Shown here: positions 1-11,065 of the stretch, piece after piece
Layout of the letters: each line of letters starts with the position of its first letter
Numbering within the stretch: the stretch's first letter is position 1
From: Azospirillum lipoferum 4B
GTDB taxonomy: Bacteria > Pseudomonadota > Alphaproteobacteria > Azospirillales > Azospirillaceae
DNA: 64,000 bases
Reading direction: 5' to 3'
NCBI RefSeq assembly: GCF_000283655.1
Contig: NC_016622.1
Span: 1,066,501 to 1,130,500 of the forward strand
Program-made: the position numbers and the translations under genes
The notes under the pieces: generated by a model
Told to the model about the DNA's origin: nothing
What the model saw: the letters and a program-made list of their open reading frames with translations, nothing else
Databases searched by the model: none

Positions 1-160
1 CGTACAGGCGATGAAGTTCCTCCACATGCTGGCGATGCTGGGCGAGCAGCGCCTTTGCGTCGGGATCGCTCTCGACCACGCTTTCGAATGCCGCGCGCTC
101 CCGTTCGTCGAGGGCGCCGTCCAGATAGGCGTTGATATCGGTCATCGTCACACGCTTCAT
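1..160 (-). CDS. Anti-sigma factor-like protein, N-terminal part (cut by window edge)
   Basis: Only the first 53 codons are inside the window, reading leftward from ATG at 160. The N-terminus MKRVTMTDINAYLDGALDER, followed by an acidic helix and EELHRL, resembles the cytoplasmic start of ECF anti-sigma factors of the MTDxxLxAYVDGxL type, in which this helix binds the sigma factor. The usual membrane segment would lie beyond the edge. A second in-frame ATG at 145 is possible. AGAG just before the ATG at 160 is a modest ribosome site. The nearest sigma gene in the window (1470-1949) is not adjacent, so a partner cannot be assigned. The function rests on N-terminal resemblance only. Confidence 0.5.
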   Translation of the reverse strand, partial: MKRVTMTDINAYLDGALDERERAAFESVVESDPDAKALLAQHRQHVEELHRLY

Positions 161-514
161 CTCTGTCGTTCCCGGATGGGTCGCCGGGGTTTCTCCCCTG
201 GGACACGATCAACCGTGACACGTCCGGTGGCTCCGCCGTTTCCGGAAAGATCGGCCGAAAGGACGCCTGCCCCGATCTTATGGGCATGATCCTCGGCCAT
301 ACCAGTCCGACAAACGGCGCAATCACTGCTCCCTTTCGAGGCGAGCAATCCGGCATCGCCATCCTCTTTCGCGTCGCCCGGCCAAGTAACAGGACGGTAT
401 CGCTGATTGTTCCAGCCGGCGACGGGGCGGAACGCGACGCAATCGGGGCTGTTGTGATTGTGCAACGCATCCCGTCCATGCCCCGTCGGGGGTACAGCGA
501 AAGGAGAAACGCCC
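161..514. other. Intergenic region between divergent genes
   Basis: This 354-base stretch separates the leftward anti-sigma-like gene from the rightward SDR gene. It contains an EcfG-like promoter (429-453) and the SDR ribosome site. The open frames crossing it have no recognisable protein content and I treat them as chance. Confidence 0.5.
429..453 (+). promoter_or_regulatory. EcfG-type (general stress sigma) promoter candidate
   Basis: GGAAC at 429-433 is followed after 17 bases by GTT at 451-453. This matches the alphaproteobacterial general-stress consensus GGAAC-N16-CGTT, with T in place of the C before GTT. It lies about 60 bases upstream of the SDR start at 515, a gene type often found in stress regulons. 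The element is short and could occur by chance. Confidence 0.45.
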
Positions 515-1375
515 GTGGCTCAGCAGGAGAGCAGGCAGCCGCCCCAGCACCAGGACAGCCGGCCCGGCCATCAGGCGCCGATGGATCCTCAACCATCCGA
601 AACCCGGCCCGGCTATCGCGGCAGCGGCAAGCTGCGCGACAAGGTGGCGCTGATCACCGGCGGCGACAGCGGCATCGGCCGCGCCATCGCCGTGCTGTAC
701 GCCCGCGAAGGCGCCAAGGTCGGCATCCTGTACCTGAACGAGGATGAGGACGCCCGCGAGACCCGCCGGCTGGTCGAGGCGGAGGGCCAGCCCTGCACCA
801 TCCTGAGCGGCGACGTCGGCCAGGAGGAAACCTGCCGCAAGGCGGTGGAAAGCATGATCGGCGAGCATGGGCGCATCGACATCCTGATCAACAACGCGGC
901 CGAGCAGCACCCGCAGACGTCGATCGAGGACATCACCGCCGAACAGCTGGAGCGGACCTTCCGCACCAACATCTTCGGCCAGTTCTTCATGGTGAAGGCC
1001 GCCCTGCCGCATATGAACGAGGGCGCCTGCATCGTCAACACCACCTCGGTCACCGCCTACAAGGGCAGTCCGGAACTGCTGGACTATTCGGCGACCAAGG
1101 GCGCCATCGTCGCCTTCACCCGGTCGCTGTCGATGGCGCTGGCCGACCGCGGCATCCGCGTCAACGCGGTCGCCCCCGGCCCGATCTGGACCCCGCTGAT
1201 CCCCTCGACCTTCGACGAGGAGAAGGTGGAGAGCTTCGGCGGCAACGTCCCCATGAAGCGGGCCGGCCAACCCGACGAGGTGGCGCCGTGCTTCGTCTTC
1301 CTGGCGTCGGACGATTCTTCTTATATGTCGGGCCAGGTCCTGCACCCGAATGGCGGAACGGTGGTGAACGGCTGA
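515..1375 (+). CDS. SDR family oxidoreductase (YghA/YhdF-like, general-stress type)
   Basis: This is a 286-residue classical short-chain dehydrogenase. The Rossmann motif TGGDSGIG is at residues 48-55, NNAAE (in place of NNAG) near 126-130, and the catalytic Ser178, Tyr191 and Lys195 sit in TTSVT and YSATK. The hydrophilic N-terminal extension of about 40 residues and the block SIEDITAEQLERTF are typical of the YghA/YhdF subgroup, NAD(P)-dependent enzymes of uncertain physiological substrate. I chose GTG at 515 because AAGGAG at 501-506 is ideally placed. The upstream TTG at 458 has no ribosome site. An EcfG-like promoter lies at 429-453, and the gene ends at a bidirectional terminator shared with the convergent sigma gene. 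Assignment to SDR is certain; the substrate is unknown. Confidence 0.9.
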   Translation: MAQQESRQPPQHQDSRPGHQAPMDPQPSETRPGYRGSGKLRDKVALITGGDSGIGRAIAVLYAREGAKVGILYLNEDEDARETRRLVEAEGQPCTILSGDVGQEETCRKAVESMIGEHGRIDILINNAAEQHPQTSIEDITAEQLERTFRTNIFGQFFMVKAALPHMNEGACIVNTTSVTAYKGSPELLDYSATKGAIVAFTRSLSMALADRGIRVNAVAPGPIWTPLIPSTFDEEKVESFGGNVPMKRAGQPDEVAPCFVFLASDDSSYMSGQVLHPNGGTVVNG

Positions 1376-1402
1376 CGCCCGGCCGTCCCTGTGGTGCCCA
1401 CG

Positions 1403-1444
1403 AAAAAATGCCCGCTGCGTCCGTAAGGCGCAGTGGGCGCTTTT
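1403..1444. terminator. Bidirectional Rho-independent terminator
   Basis: GCCCGCTGCG (1410-1419) pairs with CGCAGTGGGC (1429-1438) with one G-T wobble. The right side is followed by GCTTTT. The left side is preceded by AAAAAA, which gives a U-tract on the minus strand. It lies between the convergent SDR and sigma genes. Confidence 0.8.
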
Positions 1445-1469
1445 CTTCGATGGTGTGTCCCCTCCGGGA

Positions 1470-1949
1470 TCAGGCGGCCATCAGGTTGTTCAGCCGTTCC
1501 CGCGCGCGGCACAGGCGGGAGCGGATGGTGCCGATGGAAACGTTCAGCGTTTCCGCGGCCTCCTGATAGGGCCGGCCTTCGATGGCGACCAGTTTGACCA
1601 CCTTGCGCTGGCTGGGGGTGAGGGTGGAGAAGGCACGGTCGACGTCGCGGAAGACCAGACGCGACATCTGCGCCGCATCGACGGACATGGCGCCGTCCCA
1701 CAGCTCCACCTTCGTCACATGGCGGTCGCGCTGCAGGTTGTTGAAATGCAGGTTCTTCAGCATGGTGGTCAACCATGCCTGCATATTCGTGCCGGGTTCG
1801 AAACGATGCTGCCGCGACAGGGCTCGGGCCAGGCAGTCCTGCAGCAGGTCCTCTGCGGCGTTGGCGTCGCGGGTCAGTTTGCAGGCATAGCGCTGCAGGT
1901 TCGGCATGCAGCGGATCAGTTCGTTTTCGAACGAGTACGCCATGGTCAT
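1470..1949 (-). CDS. ECF RNA polymerase sigma factor (RpoE-like)
   Basis: This 159-residue protein has the two-domain ECF sigma layout. Region 2 is at about residues 10-75 (LQRYACKLTRDANAAEDLLQ, the core- and -10-binding helices). Region 4 is at about 105-155 (LTPSQRKVVKLVAIEGRPYQ, then a helix-turn-helix with VSIGTIRSRLCRAR), which binds the -35 element. Length is normal for the family. ATG at 1949 is preceded by GGAGGAAGA, a strong ribosome site. No anti-sigma gene is adjacent, so its control is not visible here. It resembles the small RpoE-like sigma factors that are abundant in Azospirillum. EcfG itself normally sits beside phyR and nepR, which are absent here. Confidence 0.85.
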   Translation of the reverse strand: MTMAYSFENELIRCMPNLQRYACKLTRDANAAEDLLQDCLARALSRQHRFEPGTNMQAWLTTMLKNLHFNNLQRDRHVTKVELWDGAMSVDAAQMSRLVFRDVDRAFSTLTPSQRKVVKLVAIEGRPYQEAAETLNVSIGTIRSRLCRARERLNNLMAA

Positions 1950-2434
1950 TCTTCCTCCACGGTCTGTTCGTCCCGGCCGGCCGGTTGGGCGGCGGTGCCC
2001 TTCTATCGGCGGCGGGGCGCAAAGCAGGGACGGCGTTTGGTGTTCCGGCGCGCGAGCGGGGCGCGGCCGGTTCGAAAGGCTGAGGATCGAAGCTGTTTAA
2101 AGTCTTGCGGCGTCAGGCGGCCCGGGGGGATGCCATCTGCCGGCCCGTCATTGCAGTCTGGCCGGCAATCTCTTGGACAAACCCCGGGGCGATCCCTGCG
2201 GCAATCCCCGCGGGATGTCGCGGAACGATCCGGTCGGCGGTGGCGTCATTGAGGCGGTCCCGTTGTTGCCCGTCGTTGATCGTGTCGGGAGCTAAACGCG
2301 CCATCCGCCGCGGATGTTCCACCGCCGGATTCGGAAAGAGTGACATCGGGGGCAGATCGCGGAGATTTCGGTCGCGGCCCCGCTTGCCGGGTTTACCACC
2401 ATCGAACGCGCCGTATGGTGCCGGACCGCAACAG
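1950..2434. other. Intergenic region, no gene seen
   Basis: This 485-base stretch lies between the sigma gene and the GNAT gene, both leftward. It is GC-rich. The open frames in it show no recognisable protein content and no convincing ribosome sites. It presumably holds the promoter of the sigma gene. Confidence 0.4.
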
Positions 2435-2980
2435 TCAGCTTGTGGCCGGCGAAAGCGCCGCGAGCGGCTTTTCCAGGCGCAGTGCCGCCATGTCGTCCTC
2501 GTAATAGGCGGGATAGACGGCGAAGCGCCGGTAACCGGCGGCGGTGTAGAGAGCGATGGCCACAGCGTTGTCCGCCCGGACCTCCAACCGTATCCCGGCA
2601 CAGCCATGGGCCGCCGCGGCATCCTCCAGCGCCGATAGCAGGCGGCGGGCGATTCCACGGCCGCGGCTGTCCGATTCCACGGCGAAGGAGGTGAGGCGGG
2701 CAAAGGGCGTTCCGGCGTGGAAGCCCAGCACGCCATAGGCCACCGGCCGGTTCCCGATGTCCGATGGGCAGTCGCCGGACCTGTCGCCCGCTTGGCGCTC
2801 GGCCACAAGGACCACACCTTTTGCTTTCAGGATCGCATAGCGGAAGTTGCGCCGTGTCATCCGGTCGGTCGCGAAGCTCTGCTCCTCGATTGCCAGCAGC
2901 ACGGAAATGTCGGCCGCTGTGGCACGGCGGATGACGATGCATGCTGCATCGCAGTGGACAGGATCGATTTCGTGACGCAT
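2435..2980 (-). CDS. GNAT family N-acetyltransferase
   Basis: This 181-residue protein has the GNAT fold. Beta strands are centred on VIRRATAADI (16-25) and FARLTSFAVE. The acetyl-CoA pyrophosphate loop SRGRGIARRL corresponds to motif A (Q/RxxGxG/A). The C-terminal part NAVAIALYTAAGYRR is the RimI-like motif B. Proteins with this pattern acetylate the N-terminal amine of proteins such as ribosomal S18, or small amines; the substrate cannot be told from sequence. It is divergent from glgP, with 191 bases between the two starts. ATG at 2980 was kept for lack of a better-supported alternative. Confidence 0.8.
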   Translation of the reverse strand: MRHEIDPVHCDAACIVIRRATAADISVLLAIEEQSFATDRMTRRNFRYAILKAKGVVLVAERQAGDRSGDCPSDIGNRPVAYGVLGFHAGTPFARLTSFAVESDSRGRGIARRLLSALEDAAAAHGCAGIRLEVRADNAVAIALYTAAGYRRFAVYPAYYEDDMAALRLEKPLAALSPATS

Positions 2981-3171
2981 CGTTGACGGGAAAAAGGGGA
3001 GGGGAAGGGGATACTACTCCCTTTTACCACAGTGAAACGACGGTATGGTCCGCGTGGGGAAAGCTTTGTTTAACCAACAGCGCCGACACTCCACCCCATG
3101 TTGGCCCTCTGTTGGAGCGCTGTCCTTCCAGCCGCCTGCTCCCATTGGCCTTTCAAGCAGAAAGTCAGGAC

Positions 3172-5670
3172 ATGGACGCTCGGTTTAAATCTCGCGACAT
3201 CGAACGCCGCAGCCTGGATGTCGACGGCCTGAAACGGTCGTTCCTGGAATGGCTTGTCTATTCGGTCGGCAAGGATGCCCGCGCCGCCACCCGCCGCGAC
3301 TGGTTCCACAGCGTGGCTCTGGCCGTGCGCGACCGCGTCGTCGACCGCTGGATGGACACGACGCGCAGCTACTACCAGGAAGACGCCAAGCGCGTTTATT
3401 ACCTGTCCCTGGAATTCCTGATCGGGCGGCTGCTGACCAACAGCCTGTCGAACCTGGGCATCATGGACGAATGCCGTCAGGCGCTCGACCGCCTCGGCCT
3501 GTCGATGGACGACGTGGTCGACGCCGAGCCGGACGCCGCGCTCGGCAACGGCGGCCTCGGCCGTCTGGCCGCCTGCTTCCTCGACAGCATGGCCTCGCAG
3601 GGGCTGCCCGGCTACGGCTATGGCATCCGCTACGAGTTCGGCTTGTTCGAACAGCGCTTCGAGAACGGCTGGCAGGTCGAGTATCCGGAACAGTGGCTGC
3701 AGTTCGGCAACCCGTGGGAATTCGCCCGGCCGGAGGTGCTGTATCCGGTCCAGTTCTATGGCCGTGTCGAGGAGTTCCGCGACAGCGTGGGCGAGCGCGC
3801 CTATCGCTGGGTCGATGCCGACCGCGTTCTGGCGATGGCCTATGACACGCCGGTCGTCGGTTATGGCGGCGAGACGATCAACACGCTGCGCCTGTGGTCG
3901 GCCCGCGCCACCCGCGACTTCAACTTCGGCCACTTCAACGACGGCGCCTATATGAAGGCGGTCGAGCAGAAGATCCTGTCGGAGAACCTCAGCCGCGTCC
4001 TCTACCCCAACGACGCGACGGAGACCGGCAAGGAGCTGCGGCTGAAGCAGGAGTACTTCTTCACCTCCGCCTCGCTGCAGGACATCCTGCGCCGCTATCT
4101 GCAGCATCATTCCAGCTTCGAGAACCTGCCCAACAAGGCGGCGATCCAGCTGAACGACACCCATCCGGCCATCGGCATCGCCGAACTGATGCGTCTGCTG
4201 GTCGACCAGCATGCGCTGCGCTGGGACGATGCGTGGGACATCACCCGTGCCACCTTCGCCTACACCAACCACACCCTGCTGCCCGAGGCGCTGGAAGCCT
4301 GGCCGGTGCGGATGATCGAGCGGGTGCTGCCGCGCCACATGCAGATCATCTATGAGATCAACGCCAAGTTCCTGAACCGCACCAAGGCGCGGGCGGACGG
4401 CGACAATGCCAGGCTGTCGCGCCTGTCGCTGATCGACGAGCGCGGCGAGCGCCGCGTGCGCATGGGCAATCTCGCCTTCCTCGGCTCGCACAAGGTCAAC
4501 GGCGTGTCGGCCCTGCACACCGAGCTGATGAAGCAGACGGTGTTCGCCGATTTCCACCAGGAATTCCCGGACCGCATCAACAACAAGACCAACGGCATCA
4601 CCCCGCGCCGCTGGCTGAAGCAGGCCAATCCGGCCCTGTCGGAGCTGATCACCACCCGAATCGGCGAGGGCTGGAACTCCGACCTGTCGCAGATCGCGGC
4701 GCTACGCGAGAAAGCCGACGACGTGGTGTTCCGCGAGGAGTTCCGCCGGGCCAAGCGCAAGAACAAGAAGCGCCTCGCCGCCTACATCGCCCGTCAGACC
4801 GGCGAGGAGGTGCTGGTCGACAGCATCTTCGACGTCCAGGTCAAGCGCATGCACGAGTACAAGCGCCAGCTGCTGAACGTGCTGCACACCATCGCGCTGT
4901 ACAACGAGATGCGCGACAACCCGACGGTCAGCTGGGTCCCGGTGACCAAGGTGTTCGCCGGCAAGGCGGCGCCCTCCTACCACATGGCCAAGCTGATCAT
5001 CAAACTGATCAACGACGTAGCCAAGGTGGTGAACCACGATCCGTCGGTGCACGACAACCTGAAGGTCGTGCTGCTGCCGAACTACAACGTCACCGCCGCC
5101 GAGATCATCATCCCGGCCGCCGACCTGTCGGAGCAGATCTCCACCGCCGGCATGGAGGCGTCGGGCACCGGCAACATGAAGCTGGCGCTGAACGGTGCGC
5201 TGACCATCGGCACGCTGGACGGCGCCAATGTCGAAATCCGCGAGCATGTGGGTGCGGACAACATCTTCATCTTCGGCATGACCGCCGACGAGGTGAACGA
5301 CCTGCGCGCCAGCGGCGGCTTCAACCCGCGCGAGGTGATCGCGTCTAACCCCAGCCTGAAGCGGGCGCTCGACATGATCTCCACCGGCGCCTTCTCGCCG
5401 GACGACCGCAACCGCTACCACCCCATCGTCCAGGCGCTGACCGACGGCGGCGACCATTTCCTGGTGACGGCGGACTTCGCCGACTATTGCCGGGCGCAGG
5501 ACGCGGCGATGCAGCTGTACCGCGATTCGGAGGAATGGACCCGCAAGGCGATCCTGAACACCGCCAACATGGGCTGGTTCTCGTCCGACCGTACGGTCAA
5601 CGAGTACGCCCAGGAGATCTGGGACGTACACCCGGTGAAGCCAAGCCATGACGGCGAGGGGTTCCGGTAA
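3172..5670 (+). CDS. glgP: Glycogen/starch/alpha-glucan phosphorylase
   Basis: This 832-residue enzyme cleaves alpha-1,4-glucan ends with phosphate, releasing glucose-1-phosphate in the cytoplasm. It matches the family along its whole length: RVYYLSLEFLIGR near residues 80-92, DAALGNGGLGRLAACFLDS near 120, and the pyridoxal-phosphate motif EASGTGNMKLALNG with the Schiff-base Lys at residue 670. The open frame extends 77 codons upstream, but that part is low quality. ATG at 3172, just after TCAGGA, begins the conserved helix region and gives the normal family length. No other glycogen gene is adjacent. It is followed by a large inverted repeat that may end its transcript. Confidence 0.95.
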   Translation: MDARFKSRDIERRSLDVDGLKRSFLEWLVYSVGKDARAATRRDWFHSVALAVRDRVVDRWMDTTRSYYQEDAKRVYYLSLEFLIGRLLTNSLSNLGIMDECRQALDRLGLSMDDVVDAEPDAALGNGGLGRLAACFLDSMASQGLPGYGYGIRYEFGLFEQRFENGWQVEYPEQWLQFGNPWEFARPEVLYPVQFYGRVEEFRDSVGERAYRWVDADRVLAMAYDTPVVGYGGETINTLRLWSARATRDFNFGHFNDGAYMKAVEQKILSENLSRVLYPNDATETGKELRLKQEYFFTSASLQDILRRYLQHHSSFENLPNKAAIQLNDTHPAIGIAELMRLLVDQHALRWDDAWDITRATFAYTNHTLLPEALEAWPVRMIERVLPRHMQIIYEINAKFLNRTKARADGDNARLSRLSLIDERGERRVRMGNLAFLGSHKVNGVSALHTELMKQTVFADFHQEFPDRINNKTNGITPRRWLKQANPALSELITTRIGEGWNSDLSQIAALREKADDVVFREEFRRAKRKNKKRLAAYIARQTGEEVLVDSIFDVQVKRMHEYKRQLLNVLHTIALYNEMRDNPTVSWVPVTKVFAGKAAPSYHMAKLIIKLINDVAKVVNHDPSVHDNLKVVLLPNYNVTAAEIIIPAADLSEQISTAGMEASGTGNMKLALNGALTIGTLDGANVEIREHVGADNIFIFGMTADEVNDLRASGGFNPREVIASNPSLKRALDMISTGAFSPDDRNRYHPIVQALTDGGDHFLVTADFADYCRAQDAAMQLYRDSEEWTRKAILNTANMGWFSSDRTVNEYAQEIWDVHPVKPSHDGEGFR

Positions 5671-5678
5671 GAGCTTTG

Positions 5679-5778
5679 CCCCCTCCCTAACCCTCCCCCT
5701 CTTCGAGGGAGAGGGAACTCCGCCACTCCCGCGCCCAACTCCCTCTCCCGCGAAGCGGGGGAGGGTCGGGGAGGGGGC
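5679..5778. repeat. Large imperfect inverted repeat downstream of glgP
   Basis: Two arms of about 38 bases (5679-5716 and 5740-5778) are near-perfect inverted copies, both C/G-rich and built around CCCTCCC. Each arm also has its own small palindrome (CCTCTTCGAGG on the left, CCCGCGAAGCGGGG on the right). The 23-base spacer would form the loop. This looks like a dispersed intergenic palindromic element of the REP/attenuator sort. It may also end or protect the glgP transcript, but there is no U-tract. Confidence 0.7.
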
Positions 5779-5834
5779 AAGCGGCGCTGTGGCAACCCCT
5801 CAGCCGGCGCTTTACAAGCCCCCTCCATTGGGCT

Positions 5835-5924
5835 ATGACAACCAGCATGAACCGCAAGGCCATCACCACCACTACGACCAAAAAAGCCACTCGCTTCGGC
5901 GGGCAGCGTCGTGGTGCGTGCTGA
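5835..5924 (+). CDS. Putative Thr-rich leader peptide of asd
   Basis: This short ORF of 29 codons begins at ATG 5835. It has a run of Ile, five consecutive Thr codons (5865-5879) and two Lys, plus three more Thr, two Met and another Lys. All of these except Ala, Arg and Gly fillers are products of the aspartate pathway. It ends 138 bases before asd, the gene for the common aspartate-semialdehyde step to Thr, Met, Lys and Ile. This composition parallels the E. coli thr operon leader, which controls attenuation. The Shine-Dalgarno is weak (TTGGG upstream); an internal ATG at 5847 would keep the Thr run. Function is inferred from composition, position and downstream pairing. Confidence 0.55.
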   Translation: MTTSMNRKAITTTTTKKATRFGGQRRGAC

Positions 5925-5987
5925 TCGGATCGACCAGCGTTTCTTCCACGAGGCAGGCCCCGCCGGACATCGGACGGGGCCTCGTCG
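5895..5987 (+). promoter_or_regulatory. Putative attenuator: competing antiterminator and terminator hairpins before asd
   Basis: Terminator-like hairpin: AGGCCCCGCCG (5955-5965) pairs with CGG plus CGGGGCCT (5971-5982) across a GACAT loop, with one bulged A. Competing pairing: TTCGGCGGG (5895-5903), inside leader codons 21-23, pairs with CCCGCCGGA (5959-5967) with one G-U wobble, and so uses up the left arm of the hairpin. A ribosome paused on the Thr codons (up to 5879) would leave 5895-5903 free. One that moves on would cover it. This is the classical attenuation geometry. The weak point is that no clear U-tract follows 5982. Confidence 0.5.
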
Positions 5988-6062
5988 TATCCGGGGTCCG
6001 CTGTCCGAACGACCGATAGGCCGGTCCGATCAACAGTGCGATAGACAGGACGGAACCCCGAC

Positions 6063-7103
6063 ATGAGCAGCAACAACGCCTCCGCTTCCTCCAAGTCCCT
6101 CCGCGTCGCCGTGGTCGGCGCCACCGGCGCCGTCGGCCGCGAGATGGTCAAGGTCCTGCACGACCGCAATTTCCCGGTTGCCGAACTCGGCCTGTTCGCC
6201 TCCGAGCGGTCCGCCGGCAAGGTGCAGGAGACCCCCTACGGCGCCCTGACCCTGAAGGCCTTCGACGCCGCGGTGGTGAAGGGCTACGACGTTGCCCTGC
6301 TGGCGGTGTCGGGCGACTTCGCCAAGGCGCATGCCAAGGATCTGGCCTCGGCCGGCGCGCTGGTGATCGACAACAGCTCGGCCTTCCGCTACGACGCCGA
6401 CATCCCGCTGATCGTTCCGGAAATCAACGCCCACGTCTTCCGCGAGGCGTACGCCGCCGGTTCGCGCCTGATCGCCAACCCGAACTGCACCACGGCCATC
6501 GCCGTCGTTGCGCTCGGCCCGCTGCACAAGGCCTTCGGCATCAAGCGCGCCATCGTCTCCACCTATCAGGCCACCAGCGGCGCCGGTGCCGAGGGCATGG
6601 CCGAGCTGGAGGAGCAGACGCGCAACCAGCTGGACGGCAAGCCGGTCACCAACAGCGTGTTCCGCCACCCGATCCCCTTCAACCTGATCCCCCAGATCGA
6701 CGCCTTCCAGGAGAACGGCTACACGAAGGAGGAGATGAAGGTGACGTGGGAGACGCGGAAGATCATGGAGGTCCCGGACCTGCTGGTCAGCTGCACCGCC
6801 GTCCGCATCCCGACCTATCGTGCCCATTCCGAAGCCATCACGCTGGAGACCATCCAGCCGGTCACGCCCGACGCCGCCCGCGCGGTGCTGGCCGATGCCG
6901 CCGGCGTGAAGGTGGTGGACGATCCGGCCAACGGCGCCTATCCGATGCCGCTGAACGCCACCGGCCAGTATGACGTCGAGGTCGGCCGCATCCGCAGCAA
7001 CCTGGTGTTCGGCGACCATGGCCTCGACCTGTTCGTCTGCGGCGACCAGCTGCTGAAGGGCGCTGCCCTGAATGCGGTGCAGATCGCCGAGCTGGCTCTC
7101 TGA
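6063..7103 (+). CDS. asd: Aspartate-semialdehyde dehydrogenase
   Basis: This 346-residue NADP-dependent enzyme reduces aspartyl phosphate to aspartate semialdehyde, the branch-point precursor of lysine, diaminopimelate, threonine and methionine. The dinucleotide motif VVGATGAVG is at residues 17-25. The catalytic Cys142 is in NPNCTT and the active-site Gln169 in [13 protein letters not shown] at 6063 follows AGGACGGA at 6047-6054. The gene stands alone between a leader-like region (Thr-rich ORF and hairpins) and a strong terminator at 7112-7148. The leader suggests control by charging of threonine tRNA. Assignment of the enzyme is certain; the regulation is inferred. Confidence 0.97.
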   Translation: MSSNNASASSKSLRVAVVGATGAVGREMVKVLHDRNFPVAELGLFASERSAGKVQETPYGALTLKAFDAAVVKGYDVALLAVSGDFAKAHAKDLASAGALVIDNSSAFRYDADIPLIVPEINAHVFREAYAAGSRLIANPNCTTAIAVVALGPLHKAFGIKRAIVSTYQATSGAGAEGMAELEEQTRNQLDGKPVTNSVFRHPIPFNLIPQIDAFQENGYTKEEMKVTWETRKIMEVPDLLVSCTAVRIPTYRAHSEAITLETIQPVTPDAARAVLADAAGVKVVDDPANGAYPMPLNATGQYDVEVGRIRSNLVFGDHGLDLFVCGDQLLKGAALNAVQIAELAL

Positions 7104-7111
7104 TCGAGTGC

Positions 7112-7148
7112 ATTCTGCGGGGCGGATCGCCGTCCCGCAGAATTTATT
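7112..7148 (+). terminator. Rho-independent terminator of asd
   Basis: ATTCTGCGGG (7112-7121) pairs perfectly with CCCGCAGAAT (7134-7143) and is followed by TTATT. It lies just after the asd stop codon. Confidence 0.8.
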
Positions 7149-7281
7149 GAAATGAATACGCTTGTAACGATTTCCCGGTTGCATGCATTTTATTGCGCGC
7201 CTCAAATTCGTCCGACAGGGCTTCGGACCGTCCGGGATAACCCGTGTCGCCGTCGCCATTGCATCCGAACGAGAGGCGATG

Positions 7282-7527
7282 ATGGAATACCTGATCAGCG
7301 ACATCATTCTGCTTGCCTGCAGCTACGTGCCTGAGAGCTTTCTACCCTGCGACGGCAGCATCGTTCCCATTGCGCAGTATCAGGCGCTCTACTCTCTGAT
7401 CGGCACGCAATATGGCGGCGACGGCAGGACGACATTCGGTCTGCCGAACCTGAAGGGCAAGGAGCCGCTGCCCACCCTCCACTATGTCATCTGCTACAAC
7501 GGCTATTATCCGCCGAGGCCCGCCTGA
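7282..7527 (+). CDS. Phage tail collar domain protein (stand-alone, short)
   Basis: This protein of about 81 residues consists almost only of a phage tail collar domain (Collar, the microcystin-dependent-protein type). The diagnostic pattern is FLPCDGSIVPI, then YQALYSLIGTQYGGDG, then TTFGLPNLKG. Such domains cap tail fibres or pili-like fibres. Bacterial chromosomal MdpB-like proteins are usually about 180 residues, so this is a minimal version that stops soon after the LPNLKG motif. I chose ATG at 7282 because GAGAGG at 7271-7276 is 5 bases upstream; the ATG at 7279 is nearly equivalent. No other phage gene is nearby. It sits between asd and prfC and is less GC-rich than its neighbours. It could be a remnant or a small secreted fibre protein. 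Confidence 0.65.
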   Translation: MEYLISDIILLACSYVPESFLPCDGSIVPIAQYQALYSLIGTQYGGDGRTTFGLPNLKGKEPLPTLHYVICYNGYYPPRPA

Positions 7528-7677
7528 CGGACCTGAGCCGGGACCGGACTGGCGGAACGCTCTGGAATCCGCCGGGCGCTGCTGCTATCTAATCGACGGG
7601 GGCCGATGGGCGTGTTTCGCCTGCCGGCCCCTTTCGCCGTTCTTACGATCACCTTCTCTTGTCACGGGACCTCGCGC

Positions 7678-9285
<1,608 letters not shown>

Positions 9286-9307
9286 CGGACAGTGCGATCT
9301 GCCTGTC

Positions 9308-9346
9308 GCCCGCCCTTGGTCGAACCCGGGGGCGGGCTCTCTTTTG
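9308..9346 (+). terminator. Rho-independent terminator of prfC
   Basis: GCCCGCCC (9308-9315) pairs perfectly with GGGCGGGC (9330-9337) and is followed by TCTCTTTTGT. Confidence 0.8.
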
Positions 9347-9448
9347 TCGAGAGAGATACACACCGGTCTTCCCGGCTTGACGGACGGCTTGACGGCATCG
9401 GTCCGGTGACGGAACGTGTGCGAGTGCGCTTAACAGTTTCGACACTTA

Positions 9449-9454
9449 TATAAT
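9449..9454 (+). promoter_or_regulatory. Putative -10 element of the ethylene-receptor-like kinase gene
   Basis: A perfect TATAAT stands 40 bases upstream of the kinase start. No good TTGACA-like -35 is seen at 16-18 bases distance, so the promoter call is tentative. Confidence 0.4.
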
Positions 9455-9493
9455 GGCCTCCGTCGGACGGGCAGGGTCGGAAATGAGGCGGTC

Positions 9494-11057
<1,564 letters not shown>

Positions 11058-11065
<8 letters not shown>

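Noticed and set aside
2941-3171. 77-codon N-terminal extension of glycogen phosphorylase
   Set aside because: Not family-like and runs through the promoter region; the ATG at 3172 gives the normal length.
5909-5951. TCGTGG / CCACGA pairing as the asd antiterminator
   Set aside because: It is only 6 bp and would not break the core of the terminator-like hairpin; the 9-bp pairing 5895-5903 with 5959-5967 is the better candidate.
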